Source: Albidovulum aestuarii
GTDB taxonomy: Bacteria > Pseudomonadota > Alphaproteobacteria > Rhodobacterales > Rhodobacteraceae
Length of the DNA: 64,000 nt
Direction of reading: 5' to 3'
Assembly: GCF_029961185.1 (NCBI RefSeq)
Contig: NZ_JASBQQ010000003.1
Span: forward strand, 372,001-436,000
Shown here in pieces: positions 25,623-34,791 of this stretch. The position numbers and the translations under genes were made by a program. How positions within the stretch are numbered: position 1 is the first letter of the stretch; the number at the start of each line of letters is the position of its first letter. The notes beneath the pieces were generated by a model that saw only the letters and a list, made by a program, of their open reading frames with translations, was not told the origin of the DNA and did not search any database.

Positions 25623-27656
25623 TCACCGGGCAAGGCTCTGGGCAAGCCGCATCAGTTGCACAGCTTCGGCGCGGTAGCCGAACGGGTCTTCACCTCGCAC
25701 AGCGTTCGCAAGCCCGATCGCCTCGTCCCAACCCCATTCCCCCAGATACTTCGGATCGCTGAGAAGCTGGCCCATTCCCGCGATGGCGGCGGCGAAGTTC
25801 GCGTCGGCATCGGCCTCGCCCGGCGTTACCGGGATCGGGTTTTCGATGAGCGTCGAGATCTCTTCGCCCGGTTGCTTGTGGCGGAGCTTGAGGAAGCCGA
25901 GTTCGGCGACATCGCCTGCAAGCGTGGGTTCGGCATAGCGTAGCGGGTCGCTCAGGATGGCAGGACTTCCGACCGGCGTGACCTCGTAAAGCGCCGTTAC
26001 CTGATGGCCCGCGCCGATCTCTCCCGCATCGACCTTGTCGTTGTTGAAATCCTCGCGCGCGAGCGCCCGCGTCTCATAGCCGATCAGCCGGTATTCGGCG
26101 ACGGCGGCGGGGTTGAACTCGATCTGGATCTTGACGTCGTCGGCAATGGGGAAGAGCGCGCCCGAGAGTTGATCCACGAGCACCTTCTGTGCCTCTGAAA
26201 GCGTGTCGATATAGGCCGCCGTGCCGTTGCCGTTCTGCGCGAGGGCTTGCATCGTCGCGTCGTCGAGATTGCCGCGCCCGAAGCCGAGGACGGACAGGTA
26301 GGTGCCGCTGTCGCGTTTCTTCGCGATGAAATCCTTCAATTCCTCGGGGTCATGGATGCCGACGTTGAAATCGCCGTCGGTGGCCAGAAGGACCCGGCCG
26401 ATCCGCCCGTCCTCGGCCATGCTCTCGGCGACCTGATAGGCCTGCCGCAAGCCTTCCGCCCCGGCGGTCGAGCCGCCCGCGTCGAGTCGGTCGAGCGCGG
26501 CGAGGATGGTGGCGCGCTCGGACGCGGCGGTGGGTTCCAGCACCAGACCGGCGGAACCGGCATAGGTGACGATGGCCACCCGGTCCTCGGGGCGGAGCTG
26601 GCCGAGCATCAGGCCGAAGGACTGTTTCAGAAGCGGCAGCTTCTTCGGGTCGTCCATCGAGCCGGACGTGTCGATGAGGAAGACGAGGTTCAGCGGCGGG
26701 CGGTCATCAGTTGCGGGCAGTTCGCCCTGAATGCCGATCCGCAGTAGCTGCGTGTTCTCGTTCCAGGGCGTCTGGAAGAGGCTCACCGAGGCGCGGAACG
26801 GAGCCTCGCCCGCATCCGGTGCGGCGTAGTCGTAGGGGAAGTAGTTCACCATCTCCTCGATCCGGACGGCCTCCTTCGGGGGGAGATAGCCGTTCGTTAG
26901 CGAGGAGCGGATGACCGAGTAGGACGCGGTGTCGGTGTCGATGGAGAAGGTGGAAACCGGTTCCTCCGCCACGATCTTCACCGGGTTCGGGTCATCGTTG
27001 GCGTAGGCTTCGGTATCCGGTTCGGGAAGCGGAGCGATCTCGGCCTCTGGAAGTGCTATCCCGCTCTGCGCGTAACCGCTGAATTGCGGGGAGTTGCCGT
27101 TGGCACTTTTCGCCGTCGCGACAGATTCGGCGGCCGGTGCGGCCAGCGCGATTGCCGGTTCATCCATCACGATCACAGGTTCCTCGGCCATCACCATGGG
27201 TGCTGCCTCCACGACGGTTTCCGCCCGGCCCAAGGCATCTGAGGAGGTCTTCGCATCGGCAATCGCCGTGTCGTCGAATTCCTCCTTGGTCTCCGCCTGC
27301 CGCAAGCGGTTTTCGTTTTCAGCAGGTGCGGGTTCCTGCACAACTGGCACTGTCGGTTGCGGCGTGACCTTCTGCCCCTCAAGGCTCGGCCAGATCATCA
27401 CGCCGATCCCAATGGCGGCGACGGAGGCGGTGGCGGCGAGTGCGCCGCGGGTCGTGAGTTTCGTGAACATCTCGCGTACTCCTGTCAGAACACCCGCCCG
27501 TTCGGGGCGGTCCTGATTGGGACGCGGCTTGGTCGCGGTTTCTTGGTGGCGGTCGAAGTTTTCCGTCGCGAGGCGCAGGGTTTCGGCCTTCGCCGCCGGA
27601 TCGGGGGCGGGGTTGGCCTTCAGGCCCGCGCGAAGCTTGTCGAATTCATCGCTCAT
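25623..27656 (-). CDS. vWA-domain membrane protein, YfbK-like
   Basis: The 677-residue protein has a short cytosolic N-terminal region (about 1-70) with an anti-sigma-like composition. A single membrane helix follows (ALAATASVAAIGIGVMIWP, about 74-92), then a long Ala/Pro/Glu-rich linker. A von Willebrand A domain with MIDAS motif DTSGS is in FLIDTSGSMDDPKK. A C-terminal DUF3520-type region ends near LAQSLAR. Its ATG overlaps the stop of the upstream ECF sigma gene by 4 bases, so the two are coupled. The N-terminal segment may bind the sigma factor, but this is inference from topology and context. Confidence 0.85.
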   Translation of the reverse strand: MSDEFDKLRAGLKANPAPDPAAKAETLRLATENFDRHQETATKPRPNQDRPERAGVLTGVREMFTKLTTRGALAATASVAAIGIGVMIWPSLEGQKVTPQPTVPVVQEPAPAENENRLRQAETKEEFDDTAIADAKTSSDALGRAETVVEAAPMVMAEEPVIVMDEPAIALAAPAAESVATAKSANGNSPQFSGYAQSGIALPEAEIAPLPEPDTEAYANDDPNPVKIVAEEPVSTFSIDTDTASYSVIRSSLTNGYLPPKEAVRIEEMVNYFPYDYAAPDAGEAPFRASVSLFQTPWNENTQLLRIGIQGELPATDDRPPLNLVFLIDTSGSMDDPKKLPLLKQSFGLMLGQLRPEDRVAIVTYAGSAGLVLEPTAASERATILAALDRLDAGGSTAGAEGLRQAYQVAESMAEDGRIGRVLLATDGDFNVGIHDPEELKDFIAKKRDSGTYLSVLGFGRGNLDDATMQALAQNGNGTAAYIDTLSEAQKVLVDQLSGALFPIADDVKIQIEFNPAAVAEYRLIGYETRALAREDFNNDKVDAGEIGAGHQVTALYEVTPVGSPAILSDPLRYAEPTLAGDVAELGFLKLRHKQPGEEISTLIENPIPVTPGEADADANFAAAIAGMGQLLSDPKYLGEWGWDEAIGLANAVRGEDPFGYRAEAVQLMRLAQSLAR

Positions 27657-28198
27657 AACATGCCCTCCGCCCGCGCCATTTCGCGCAGGCGTTTCTTGAC
27701 CTCGCTCATCCGCCAGGCGACGGTGCCTTCGGAAACGCCGAGCACTTCGGCCGCGTCCTTCTGGCTCAGCTCCTCGCCCAGCGTCAGCGCGACCGTATCC
27801 CTCAGTTCCGGCGTCAGCCGCGCCATCGTGGCGGTCAGCCAGTCTTCGGCCTCCTCGGCCTCGGCAATCTCGGCGCGCCGTGCAATCTCCCAGTCGCCCC
27901 AGCCATCCGCTGCCTTCCGGTGCGTCGCCATCCGGCGGCGGCGGTCATGGGCGGCATTGACGGTGACCCGGTAGAGCCAGGTCGTGAACCGCGCAGCCTG
28001 CCGGTAGCTGCCAAGCTTGGCGGGCAGCGCCAGACATATGTCCTGCGTCAGGTCCTCAGCCTCGGCCTTCGACCCGGTCAGACGGAATGACAACCCGAAG
28101 ACCCGGTCGTAATGCCGGTTGAGGAGCGCCGCGAAGGCTTCGCGGTCTCCGTTCGCGGCGGCAATCGCCAGGGCCTCATCCGGTGTTTGCATGCGCAT
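27653..28198 (-). CDS. ECF-type RNA polymerase sigma factor
   Basis: The 181-residue sigma-70 family protein has region 2 (HYDRVFGLSFRLTGSKAEAE then DLTQDI) and region 4 with a helix-turn-helix (LSQKDAAEVLGVSEGTVAWR). The linker is short, as in ECF factors. Start 28198 (MRMQTPDEAL) is chosen over an ATG 10 codons upstream; a third ATG at 28192 is also possible. It is coupled to the vWA membrane protein, its likely regulator or effector. Confidence 0.88.
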   Translation of the reverse strand: MRMQTPDEALAIAAANGDREAFAALLNRHYDRVFGLSFRLTGSKAEAEDLTQDICLALPAKLGSYRQAARFTTWLYRVTVNAAHDRRRRMATHRKAADGWGDWEIARRAEIAEAEEAEDWLTATMARLTPELRDTVALTLGEELSQKDAAEVLGVSEGTVAWRMSEVKKRLREMARAEGML

Positions 28199-28378
28199 GA
28201 CGGAACTATGACGCAGGGGCGGCGTCAATCCTTGGTGGTTGGGCGAAAAAATTTTCGATACAAAACAGGCGCAAAGCGGACACCGGGCGCCCGGTTATCG
28301 CATAACGAGGGGCTGATTTTGCCTAGCAACCCGCGGTCGGCCATATCGGGGCAAGTGTTCAGCACGAAAGGAAACGAC

Positions 28379-28903
28379 ATGCTGCCCAATGTCAGACGCA
28401 CCACGATTTCCGGTATTGCCGCCCTGTCGCTGGCAATGACCGCCGCCGCCCCCGCCCATGCCTGGGGCAAGAAGGAACAGGACCTCGTCAAGGGTCTCGC
28501 CGCAGCTGCCATCATCGGCGCGGTGATCCTGAACAACCGCAACAGCCAACCGGCCACGACCCAGCGCTATACCCAGCCGCAGTACCAGCCGCCGGCTCAG
28601 ACCTACCGCGCCCCGGCAAGCTATCAGCAGCCAACCTACCAGCCGAGCTATCAGCAACCGTCCTATCAGTCCGGCATTTATTCGAGCCCGGCGGCGCAGG
28701 CCTTTAACAGACTCTCGGCCCATGAGCGTCGCGCGGTGCAGACCCGGTTGTCGAACTGGGGCTACTACCATGGCGGCATCGATGGTTCGTTCGGGCCGCA
28801 GACGCATCGGGCGATCATGGCCTATGCCGGTGACACGCAGGGCACCAACCAGCTTTCGACCACCGCCGGTGCCTACGACTTCTACGCTCAGCTGATCGGG
28901 TAG
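28379..28903 (+). CDS. exported peptidoglycan-binding-like protein
   Basis: The 174-residue protein has a Sec signal peptide (MLPNVRRTTISGIAALSLAM, cleavage after AHA). A short hydrophobic stretch (GLAAAAIIGAVIL) and a Q/Y/P-rich repetitive linker (repeats of QPxYQ) follow. It ends in a C-terminal PG_binding_1-like motif (VQTRLSNWGYYHGGIDGSFG then PQTHRAI). Probably periplasmic or wall-associated. It diverges from the ECF sigma gene, so it could be a target of that sigma factor; no ECF promoter motif was identified. Confidence 0.78.
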   Translation: MLPNVRRTTISGIAALSLAMTAAAPAHAWGKKEQDLVKGLAAAAIIGAVILNNRNSQPATTQRYTQPQYQPPAQTYRAPASYQQPTYQPSYQQPSYQSGIYSSPAAQAFNRLSAHERRAVQTRLSNWGYYHGGIDGSFGPQTHRAIMAYAGDTQGTNQLSTTAGAYDFYAQLIG

Positions 28904-28907
28904 CCGT

Positions 28908-28928
28908 CATCCTCCTGACAGGAGGGTG
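28908..28928 (+). terminator. hairpin after peptidoglycan-binding gene
   Basis: A 9-bp stem CATCCTCCT / AGGAGGGTG (one G-T pair) with a 3-base loop starts 4 bases after the stop codon. There is no T-run, so termination strength is uncertain. Confidence 0.35.
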
Positions 28929-28961
28929 GCAGGAGCGCGTCACTCACGGGCTTGGCGCTCC

Positions 28962-29008
28962 GTCCCCGACCATGGCAGGGTCCTTCGGGTCTTGCCATGG
29001 TCGGGGAC
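28962..29008 (+). promoter_or_regulatory. 16-bp inverted repeat covering a ribosome site
   Basis: The perfect arms GTCCCCGACCATGGCA (28962-28977) and TGCCATGGTCGGGGAC (28993-29008) enclose a 15-base loop that can pair further. The right arm contains GGGGA (29003-29007), the only ribosome-site-like run ahead of the ATG at 29013. The folded RNA would hide that site. Confidence 0.55.
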
Positions 29009-29012
29009 CCTC

Positions 29013-30143
29013 ATGGAACCGTTTAAATCCGTCTATTCACCCGGCCTCGTGAGCCTGATCGGGCGTCTGATGTCACGCCATTGGGCAGGATTTAAGGCCG
29101 GAGCCTTCGAGAATGCGGTCTTGCCCGGTTTGGAGGCGCTGGAACTGAAAGCCCGCGCCCAGCTGATTGCGGATGCGCTACATGCGCAGTTGCCGGGCGA
29201 TGCGGAGGAACGCAACCGCATCCTGACGGCGGTGTTGCATCCCGATCCTCTGGACCATGCCGCCGCGCCGTCGGATGAAGACGGCATCTGTGGCTGGGGT
29301 ATCTTGCCGCTGACCATGATCGTCGGCCAGCACGGGCTGGACGCGTTCGACAGTTCGATGGCGGCGCTGGCCGAGATGACCAAGCGCTTTTCGTCGGAAT
29401 TCGGCATCCGCCATTTCCTGCTGGCCGATCAGGACCGGGCCCTGTTGATCATGTCGCGTTGGGCTGATGACCCAAACCGCCATGTGCGCCGTCTGGTTTC
29501 GGAAGGAACGCGCCCACGTCTTCCATGGGCCATGCAATTGCCCGCGCTCAGGGCCGATCCCGCACCGGCCCTACCGCTGCTGACACGGCTGCGCGACGAT
29601 CCCGAGGAATATGTCCGGCGGTCCGTTGCAAACCATCTGAACGATATCGCCAAGGATCATCCCACCCTCGTGACGCGCATCGCGCGGGACTGGATGGATG
29701 GTGCGGATCAACCGCGCCGGGCGCTCCTGCGCCACGCCTGCCGCGGACTGATCAAGGCGGGCGATGCCGATACGCTTGCCGTCTTCGGCCGGATGCCACC
29801 ACGCCTTGCGCCGGTCGTGCCGCATCTTTCGGCGGACCGGGTCGGGATGGGCGAAGACCTGACCATTGCCGCCAACCTCACTTCGACAGCGGCAGGGCCG
29901 CAGGAGCTGACGGTCGATTACGTCCTCCACTTCCGAAAGGCGAATGGCCAGCTTTCTCCGAAGGTGTTCAAGGGGGCGACGCTGACGCTTCAAGCCGGGG
30001 AAAGCCGAGAATTTCGGCGTACCCACCGCTTTCGCGAGGTCACGACCCGGCGGCACTATCCGGGGCAACATGCCATCACACTCAGGGTGAACGGGCAGGA
30101 CAGTGACAGTGTGGCGTTCCACCTTGCCTGCGCTGCGCCGTGA
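29013..30143 (+). CDS. AlkD-like DNA alkylation repair protein
   Basis: The 376-residue helical-repeat (HEAT-like) protein resembles the DNA alkylation repair AlkC/AlkD family. It contains LIMSRWADDPNRHVRRLVSE, LRDDPEEYVRRSVANHLNDI and a C-terminal beta-rich domain (about 285-376; VDYVLHFRKANGQ, HYPGQHAITLRVNG). AlkC proteins carry such an extra Ig-like domain, so AlkC is the better comparison. It would excise alkylated bases. The start at 29013 lies 4 bases after a long hairpin that covers its ribosome site. Confidence 0.75.
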   Translation: MEPFKSVYSPGLVSLIGRLMSRHWAGFKAGAFENAVLPGLEALELKARAQLIADALHAQLPGDAEERNRILTAVLHPDPLDHAAAPSDEDGICGWGILPLTMIVGQHGLDAFDSSMAALAEMTKRFSSEFGIRHFLLADQDRALLIMSRWADDPNRHVRRLVSEGTRPRLPWAMQLPALRADPAPALPLLTRLRDDPEEYVRRSVANHLNDIAKDHPTLVTRIARDWMDGADQPRRALLRHACRGLIKAGDADTLAVFGRMPPRLAPVVPHLSADRVGMGEDLTIAANLTSTAAGPQELTVDYVLHFRKANGQLSPKVFKGATLTLQAGESREFRRTHRFREVTTRRHYPGQHAITLRVNGQDSDSVAFHLACAAP

Positions 30144-30213
30144 GAGCGGTACGCCTTTCGCGCCCCGTCCGGGGATGGTATGAGCCCGGTCAAAGACCTG
30201 CCGGATCAAGCAC

Positions 30214-31089
30214 GTGCAAAAGACTTCTCTCAACCTATCCGCCGGGATCGCCTCGGTCTCGGTCGCGCTGATCCTCGTGGCGCTCAAACTCTGGGCGCTT
30301 GGCGCCACTTCGGCGCTGTCGGTCGCGGCCTCGCTGGCGGACAGTGCGCTTGACCTGATGATGTCCTTGGGTGGGCTGATGGCGATCTTCTACGCGGCGC
30401 GGCCCGCCGATGAAGATCACGCATTCGGCCATACCTCGGTCGAGGACCTGGCGGCCCTTGCGCAATCGGTGTTTATCGTCATTTCGGGCGTTGTTATCGG
30501 CACCGGAGCGGTGCGAAGGCTCCTGTCCGATACGCCGACTGCACTTGCGCAAGAGGGGCGTGGTATCGCCGTCATGGTGGTGTCGATCCTTCTGACGGTG
30601 GCGCTCGTGCTCTGGCAGAGGCGGGTCGCGCGGATGACCGGCAACAAGGTCGTTGCGGCGGATTCTTTGCATTACATGTCCGACCTGATGCCGTCCGTGG
30701 GCGCCATCGGCGCCTTGTGGATCTCGCGCCATTTTGGTGTCGGTCAGGTTGACAGCGTGGTGGCCCTCGCCGCAGCCCTGATGCTGATCTTCGGCGCGAT
30801 ACGGATCGGCAAGGGGGCCTGGGATGCGCTTATGGATCGGCGTGCGGACCCCGAGCTGATCGCCGCAATCGGCGAGCTTGCCGGAACCTGGCCGGGCGTG
30901 CATGGTTTCCACGATCTGAAGACGCGGATGGCGGGCAGCAGGGTTTTCGTAAATATCCATATTGAGCTGGACGGGGATCAGTCGCTGCGCGACGCCCATG
31001 CCATCGGTGCCGGATTGCGCCGGAAGATCATCGAGACATGGCCGCAATGCGATGTGATCGTGCACAAGGATGTCGCGGGCGAGCGGTAA
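30214..31089 (+). CDS. cation diffusion facilitator (FieF-like)
   Basis: The 291-residue CDF exporter has six hydrophobic segments and the metal site A residues D43 and D47 (SLADSALD) with H153 and D157 (DSLHYMSD). A cytosolic C-terminal domain from about 210 ends IVHKDVAGER. The HAFGHTSVED loop at 69-78 corresponds to the usual HPFGHGKAE. Probable zinc or iron/proton antiporter in the inner membrane. The start is GTG at 30214. Confidence 0.88.
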   Translation: MQKTSLNLSAGIASVSVALILVALKLWALGATSALSVAASLADSALDLMMSLGGLMAIFYAARPADEDHAFGHTSVEDLAALAQSVFIVISGVVIGTGAVRRLLSDTPTALAQEGRGIAVMVVSILLTVALVLWQRRVARMTGNKVVAADSLHYMSDLMPSVGAIGALWISRHFGVGQVDSVVALAAALMLIFGAIRIGKGAWDALMDRRADPELIAAIGELAGTWPGVHGFHDLKTRMAGSRVFVNIHIELDGDQSLRDAHAIGAGLRRKIIETWPQCDVIVHKDVAGER

Positions 31090-31114
31090 GAGGCAGGGGA
31101 CGGAAGGGAACAGA

Positions 31115-32335
31115 ATGAACAGTTATCTCAATTCCGAGACACCTCCGCCGATCATGGTGGGCACGCCACCACCGCCCGAATGGCGGGTGCCGATGATCGA
31201 CTGGGACAGGCCGCCCTGGAATCGCTGGGCCTTCCAGCATATGCGCAAGTTGTTGCCGACCGCACCGGTCCCGCGTGGCGATCATGTGCGGCCACTTGAA
31301 GAGGCGGCGGCACCGATCGAGGGGATAACCTTTGACACGGGCACAGGCCCCACGACCGTCGCCGAATGGATCGACCGGACCTATACAGACGGCTTTCTGG
31401 TGCTGATGGATGGCAGGATCATCCACGAATCCTACTGGAACGGTATGAGCCTCGGATCGCTGCACCTTATGCAGTCGGTGTCGAAGTCCATAACCGCGAC
31501 CGCTGCCGCGCCGCTGATCGAGGAGGGGCTGCTCGATCCTTATGCGCTGGTCACCGATGTCCTTCCGGAACTCGCCACCACAGCTTGGGCCGGTGCTAAG
31601 CTCGGCCAGGTCATGGATATGACGTCGGGCGTTCGGTTCGACGAATCCGACTATGCGAACCGTATGAGCGATATCGGCAAGATGGATGTCGCATCGGGCT
31701 GGAAACCGGTTCCGCCCGGCTATGAACACGTCGACTGGCCTGGTTCGGTCCATGACCAGATCCTGTCGCTGACGACCGCAGAGGCCGCGCATGGCGCGCG
31801 GTTCGAATACCGGTCGATTGAAACCGATGTACTTGCCCATGCGATGGAGCGGGTGACGGGACAGCGTCTGCCCGAAATCGTCTCGGATCGGCTCTGGAAA
31901 CCGCTCGGGGCCGAGGCGGAGGCCTATTTTACCGTCGATCCGTCTGGTTACGCACTGGCCTGCGGCGGCTTCAACGCCGGCCTGCGCGATCTCGCCCGCT
32001 TCGGTCAGCTTTACCTCGACGGTGGCATGGTTGCGGGGCGTCAGGTCATTCCCCATGCCTGGATCGCTGATGTGCAAGGCGGCGATCACGGCCATTTCAA
32101 CGACCATGGGCGGGATTACTTCCCGAACGGCTGCTACCGGAACCAGTTTTGGATCGAGGACCGGGACCGCCAAGGCCATTTCTGCCTCGGTGTCTTCGGG
32201 CAATGCATCTATGTATCACCCGAGCGCGGCATGGTCTTTGTGAAACTCTCCACATGGCCCGAGGCCACAAATCCGCAGCGCATGAAGGATACGGTTGCGG
32301 CGTTCCATGCCATCGCCGGATATTTCGGCCGCTAA
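31115..32335 (+). CDS. serine beta-lactamase-fold hydrolase
   Basis: This is a 406-residue class C beta-lactamase/6-aminohexanoate-dimer-hydrolase-type enzyme. The SxxK motif is S121-V-S-K124 (MQSVSKSITA), followed by MDMTSGVRFDESDY and a late HYxxG-like GGMVAGRQVIPHAW. It has no signal peptide, so it is probably a cytosolic esterase or amidase rather than a resistance enzyme. The start at 31115 has GGAAGGGA upstream. It converges on the amidohydrolase gene 7 bases away and may work on the same class of amide substrate. Confidence 0.82.
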   Translation: MNSYLNSETPPPIMVGTPPPPEWRVPMIDWDRPPWNRWAFQHMRKLLPTAPVPRGDHVRPLEEAAAPIEGITFDTGTGPTTVAEWIDRTYTDGFLVLMDGRIIHESYWNGMSLGSLHLMQSVSKSITATAAAPLIEEGLLDPYALVTDVLPELATTAWAGAKLGQVMDMTSGVRFDESDYANRMSDIGKMDVASGWKPVPPGYEHVDWPGSVHDQILSLTTAEAAHGARFEYRSIETDVLAHAMERVTGQRLPEIVSDRLWKPLGAEAEAYFTVDPSGYALACGGFNAGLRDLARFGQLYLDGGMVAGRQVIPHAWIADVQGGDHGHFNDHGRDYFPNGCYRNQFWIEDRDRQGHFCLGVFGQCIYVSPERGMVFVKLSTWPEATNPQRMKDTVAAFHAIAGYFGR

Positions 32336-32342
32336 ACCGGTC

Positions 32343-33977
32343 TCATATCTGTTTGTAAACCACGTCGCCGCCGACCACCGTCATGATGACGCTCGTGCTT
32401 CCGATTTCATGGTCGGGGCAGGTGAAGATGTCGCGGTCGAGCAGGATCAGATCCGCCGCCTTGCCAATGGCGAGAGAGCCGGTTTCGGCCAATCTCCAGG
32501 CTGCCGCCGCGGCTTCGGTCGTGTAGCCCGCGACAGCTTCCATCCGTGTGATGCGCTCTTCAGGAACGAAGGGCGGCACTTTGCCTTCGGCTGCGGGGGG
32601 CTGGCGGGTGACGGCGGTTTCGATGATCTCGAACGGATTCAGGGTGGAAACGCCCCAGTCGCTGGACAGGGCCATCGCGGCGCCGCCATCAAGCAGCGAC
32701 CGGAACGCATAGATCCAGCGGCTGCGTACATTGCCGACCATCGGCACGGCGACATCAGTCACAGACGGTTCGTCGCGGGCCCAGAGCGGCTGGACATTGG
32801 CCATGACCCCGAGCGCCCGGAAGCGCGGAATATCGGCGGGATCGAGGAACTGGATATGGGCGATCTGGTGTAGCGAGGGCCAGTCGCCATTCGCGATCCG
32901 CGCCGCCTCGCAGCCGTCGAGCGCGGCCCGAACCGCCATGTCGCCTATGGCGTGGACGTGGATCTGGAAGCGCGCGGCGTCGAAGGCCGTGAACATCTCG
33001 TTGATCTGGTCGGGCGTGAACATCAGGGGCGCGTTGCCGCCCTCGGCGTCCGAATAGGGCGCGATCATCGCGGCTGTCCGGTTCTCGACGACGCCGTCGA
33101 GGAAGAACTTGGCCGAATGCACCTTGAAGCGCGGCCCCCTCGCGCTGGCTCGGAAGGCAGTCAGACGCTCGACCGCGCCTTCCGTCGTGTCGAACGCGTT
33201 GACGAGCGCGGTTGCCGCCACCCGCAATGTCAGCTCGCCCGCAGCTTCCAGCGCGCGGTAGACGCGGACATGGCGCTCCTCCACCTTGGCGTCGATGACG
33301 CCGGTGATGCCATGGCGATGGGCGAGCGCCTGCGCCCATTTCACGCCTGCGGCAAAGTCGGCGTCGGAGGGGTGAGGCATACGGCTTTCGGCCCACATGA
33401 CCGCGTTTTCGTAGAGCATGCCGGTGGGCTCGCCACTGGCATCCGTAACGAAATGGCCGTTCTGCGGATCGGGCGTTCCGGGTTCTAGCCCGACCGCCTT
33501 GCAGCCGAGCGTATTCATGCAGCCGTTATGCCCGTCCGAGGCGACGATCAGGCAGGGCCGGTCGGGAACCGCCCGGTCGAGAAGATGACGGTCGAGGTTC
33601 TGCGCGGTGAAGATGCCAGAATACCAGCCGGTGCCATTGACCCATGGCCGGGAGTGCGTTTTCGCGAAGGCCGACAATGTCGCCACGATGTCGTCAGGGC
33701 TGCGCGCGGCAGAAAGATCGGCGTTCCGGCTGTAATCCTGCCCGCTGTCCTGAAGATGGATATGGGTGTCCTGAAACCCCGGCAGCACCAGCCGCCCGCC
33801 CGCGTCGATCACCCGGGTGGTGGCATGCGCCAATGCCCGGATATCGGCACTGTTCCCTAGCGCCGCGACACGCCCGTTCCGGACAGCCAGCGCCTCCGCA
33901 TAGGGAATCGCCCCGTCCATCGTGACGATGCGCGCATTGATGACGATCAGGTCAACGGAATGTGTGTTCGCGGTCAT
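32343..33977 (-). CDS. amidohydrolase (YtcJ-like)
   Basis: The 544-residue metal-dependent hydrolase of the amidohydrolase_3 type has the first metal pair in FQDTHIHLQDSG (H72, H74), a mid-chain HVHAIGD motif and a late LSSDWGVSTLNPF. The C-terminus returns to the composite beta domain (GKAADLILLDRDIF). The start overlaps the methyltransferase stop by 4 bases, so it is the last gene of the 13-gene operon. It could cleave an amide or cyclic intermediate; the substrate is unknown. Confidence 0.85.
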   Translation of the reverse strand: MTANTHSVDLIVINARIVTMDGAIPYAEALAVRNGRVAALGNSADIRALAHATTRVIDAGGRLVLPGFQDTHIHLQDSGQDYSRNADLSAARSPDDIVATLSAFAKTHSRPWVNGTGWYSGIFTAQNLDRHLLDRAVPDRPCLIVASDGHNGCMNTLGCKAVGLEPGTPDPQNGHFVTDASGEPTGMLYENAVMWAESRMPHPSDADFAAGVKWAQALAHRHGITGVIDAKVEERHVRVYRALEAAGELTLRVAATALVNAFDTTEGAVERLTAFRASARGPRFKVHSAKFFLDGVVENRTAAMIAPYSDAEGGNAPLMFTPDQINEMFTAFDAARFQIHVHAIGDMAVRAALDGCEAARIANGDWPSLHQIAHIQFLDPADIPRFRALGVMANVQPLWARDEPSVTDVAVPMVGNVRSRWIYAFRSLLDGGAAMALSSDWGVSTLNPFEIIETAVTRQPPAAEGKVPPFVPEERITRMEAVAGYTTEAAAAAWRLAETGSLAIGKAADLILLDRDIFTCPDHEIGSTSVIMTVVGGDVVYKQI

Positions 33978-34759
33978 TGGGGTTTGCGGGCCTTGAGGTG
34001 GGTCGGGCAATGCTCGCCGGTGTCCAGCACGGGGATCATCCTTTGCCAGATGCCGATATTGTCATCCACGAAATCCTGCCCGACCAGCTTGGCCGCCGCC
34101 TGCCCGACCGGGCCTTTGAGGCGGTCAAGTTCCGATCTTGCGGTGTCGCGGTACCAGGGGTTGCGGCTTGTGATCGTGATGTCGGTGAAGCCTGCTTCGA
34201 CCATGGCCTCGCGGTAGCGGCCGGGTGAGGCCATGCCGAAATCGAGCCCCTCGGCGGCGATATAGGCGGCCATCTCGGCGCTTGGCGCGCCGTCATGGCC
34301 GATCAGCCAGTCTGACGCGATGAACCATCCCCCGGGGCGCAGCACGCGGAAGACCTCGCGCATGAGGGCGTGCTTGTCGGGGATGTGGACGATGGAGTCT
34401 TTGGAAAAGACGATGTCGAAGGTAGAGGGCGGGAAGGGCAGAGGGCCGGGAACGACTTTCAGGCAGCCGATGCGATCCGACAGCCCGGCGTCCGAGATCA
34501 CTTCGCGGGCGCGGGTCAGAACGGTGTCCTCGACGTCGATCCCGGTGACGTAACCCGCGCCGTGGTTGCTGATGAGCGCGACGTCGATCCCGCCCGCGCC
34601 GCAACCGATGTCGAGAATGGCCTTGCCGCCGAGGTGCATTCCGGCAACGACCCGACCGACCTCGTCCGGACCGCCCGGGGACAGGAAGCCCGTGCCCCAG
34701 AGAGCCTCGAGCATGTCTATCAGGCGTCTGTGATAAAGCTCGCCACCTTCCGCTTCCAT
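33974..34759 (-). CDS. class I SAM-dependent methyltransferase
   Basis: The 261-residue methyltransferase has motif I ILDIGCGAGG (48-57), an acidic motif II (GYVTGIDVED) and post-motif FSKDSIVHIPDKHALMREVF, a pattern seen in phosphoethanolamine and other small-amine N-methyltransferases. A ribosome site GGGAGGA precedes the ATG. A methylating enzyme inside a demethylation-type operon is unexpected. It may act in methyl transfer rather than synthesis, or on a thiol or carboxylate. Confidence 0.83.
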   Translation of the reverse strand: MEAEGGELYHRRLIDMLEALWGTGFLSPGGPDEVGRVVAGMHLGGKAILDIGCGAGGIDVALISNHGAGYVTGIDVEDTVLTRAREVISDAGLSDRIGCLKVVPGPLPFPPSTFDIVFSKDSIVHIPDKHALMREVFRVLRPGGWFIASDWLIGHDGAPSAEMAAYIAAEGLDFGMASPGRYREAMVEAGFTDITITSRNPWYRDTARSELDRLKGPVGQAAAKLVGQDFVDDNIGIWQRMIPVLDTGEHCPTHLKARKPQ

Positions 34760-34791
34760 GTCCCCGTCCTCCCTCTCTTGCCTGATCTGGG

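Noticed and set aside
31115-32335. Antibiotic-resistance beta-lactamase
   Set aside because: There is no signal peptide and the overall pattern is that of NylB/esterase-type serine hydrolases, so resistance is not supported.
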